The notes beneath the pieces are model-generated. The model was not told where the DNA came from. It saw nothing but the letters and a program-made list of their open reading frames with translations, and did no database searches. This document shows, one piece after another, positions 30,607 through 31,418 of a DNA stretch of 31,418 nt. A program made the translations under genes and the position numbers. Source of the DNA: Caryophanales bacterium UBA6356. Its GTDB lineage: Bacteria > Bacillota_I > Bacilli_A > RFN20 > CAG-826. Where the stretch lies: contig DJRQ01000016.1 in assembly GCA_002440125.1 (NCBI GenBank), positions 1,748-33,165 of the forward strand, read 5' to 3'. The stretch's first letter is position 1; the number at the start of each line of letters is the position of its first letter.

Positions 30607-31418
30607 ATGTCCTACATCACTCCTTCTCAAAAAATGGTTCGCTATCTCAACTCCCTTGGGGTCGAGGATGTTTCCCGTTTTGACATGGACTTTTTGTCCA
30701 TCAAACACGATATCGAAAACAGAGAAAAGATTGTTTTCACCTTTAAAAAAAGTTCCTCTTGGAAAGAGGATTTGCTCCATGAGTTCTTGCTCGCTTTATC
30801 GAATGCGAATTATCCTTTCGATGTTCGCTTTGAGTATGAGCGTACGATTGAATTCGAAGACGTCGATGCTCTTTTTCAAAACTGGTACATGCATAACTAC
30901 ATGAATCTCCCTCCCTTCCAATTAATGCCAGGGGAGGAGAAAACGATTTATGCAAGCTTCCCAGATTCCATTACGAAAAAAGAAGTGAATGCCATTCTTA
31001 AAGAATTCTCCTCACTTATCTCTTTTATCAATTACCCTTTCCATATCGAGCTGGAACAAAGCGTGATTGAGGCTTCGTCTCCAAAAGAAGAAACTGAAAA
31101 AAAGCCTGCAAAACCTCACTCTACTGAGGAAAACGCTTCTTTGAAATCGAAGCAAAACAATGTTGAGGAAATAGAGCCGGAAGGGGAAGAAGCCGAGAGC
31201 AATGACGATCCCGAATATAGCGACGAAGAGGCGGAAAAGGAAACGCGACGCCTTCAACTACAAGAAGCCGAGCAAGCTTATCTCCAATCGTTAGAGCATC
31301 AAAAATGGGAACAAAGCCGGCGAGAAATCTATAAAAAGGGAAATTACGTTAAACTCGAACGGATTGCCGACGCCTTTGAAAAGAAAACGGGCAATGTCGA
31401 GGTGGTCGGCGAAGTTGT
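30607..31418 (+). CDS. polC: DNA polymerase III PolC, N-terminal part (runs off window)
   Basis: An open frame of 270 codons from ATG 30607 to the window edge with no stop. It encodes the N-terminal region of the Gram-positive replicative polymerase. Residues about 1-155 look like the PolC N-terminal domain. Residues 159-240 form a highly charged linker (many Glu, Lys, Gln). The segment from KKGNYVKLERI to NVEVVGEV (about 243-270) resembles the start of the OB-fold region of PolC. The exonuclease, PHP and polymerase domains would lie outside the window. It starts six bases after rseP, matching the rasP-(proS)-polC order, with a poor ribosome site. The call rests on context and the OB start, not on catalytic motifs. 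Confidence 0.85.
   Translation, partial: MSYITPSQKMVRYLNSLGVEDVSRFDMDFLSIKHDIENREKIVFTFKKSSSWKEDLLHEFLLALSNANYPFDVRFEYERTIEFEDVDALFQNWYMHNYMNLPPFQLMPGEEKTIYASFPDSITKKEVNAILKEFSSLISFINYPFHIELEQSVIEASSPKEETEKKPAKPHSTEENASLKSKQNNVEEIEPEGEEAESNDDPEYSDEEAEKETRRLQLQEAEQAYLQSLEHQKWEQSRREIYKKGNYVKLERIADAFEKKTGNVEVVGEV

Overview
This is a dense housekeeping block from a Bacillota (Firmicutes)-type chromosome. Markers of that origin are the PolC-type replicase, Asp23, the fatty acid kinase FakA, YlxM next to ffh, RbgA and the folate-dependent TrmFO. TGA ends several genes (asp23, ylxM, trmD, lepB, xerC, cdsA) while Trp is TGG, so the standard bacterial code applies, not the Mycoplasma code. Gene content and compactness suggest a small-genome Bacilli or Tenericutes-related lineage; I cannot name the genus.

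Layout: (1) 1-1093, the 3' part of a 23S rRNA, a 5S rRNA and terminators. (2) 1147-2564, an NfeD/SPFH membrane pair. (3) 2739-11294, asp23-fakA, recG, plsX-rnc-ftsY-ylxM-ffh. (4) 11316-13185 on the minus strand, rpsP-khpA-rimM-trmD, which normally lies on the same strand as ffh and rplS and is here inverted in place. (5) 13396-21620, rplS, lepB-rbgA-rnhB-dprA, topA-trmFO-xerC. (6) 21761-23796, rpsB-tsf with a long structured leader. (7) 23884-25180, pyrH-frr. (8) 25229-26134, minus strand, a BspA-type leucine-rich-repeat membrane protein, the one clearly accessory gene. (9) 26291 to the end, uppS-cdsA-dxr-rseP and the 5' part of polC.

The order follows the long Bacillus subtilis block running from yloU to polC, with many genes missing at their usual places (fapR, fabD, fabG, acpP, smc, sucCD, hslVU, codY, the flagellar cluster, proS). 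The genes serve protein export (ffh, ftsY, lepB, rseP), ribosome and tRNA maturation (rpsP, rimM, trmD, rplS, rbgA, trmFO, rpsB, tsf, frr), DNA upkeep (recG, dprA, topA, xerC, polC), and lipid and envelope precursors (fakA, plsX, uppS, cdsA, dxr).

There is no CRISPR array, prophage, insertion sequence or defence island, and no tRNA gene. The most interesting signal is in transcript starts. Five genes (recG, lepB, pyrH, the LRR gene, uppS) have a good -10 box only 6-8 bases before their ATG, which predicts leaderless mRNAs. In contrast, asp23, rplS and rpsB transcripts are predicted to begin with a hairpin at or next to +1. Other notable points are the inverted rpsP-trmD block, a possible pseudoknot in the rpsB leader, and a terminator placed directly against the rimM start codon.
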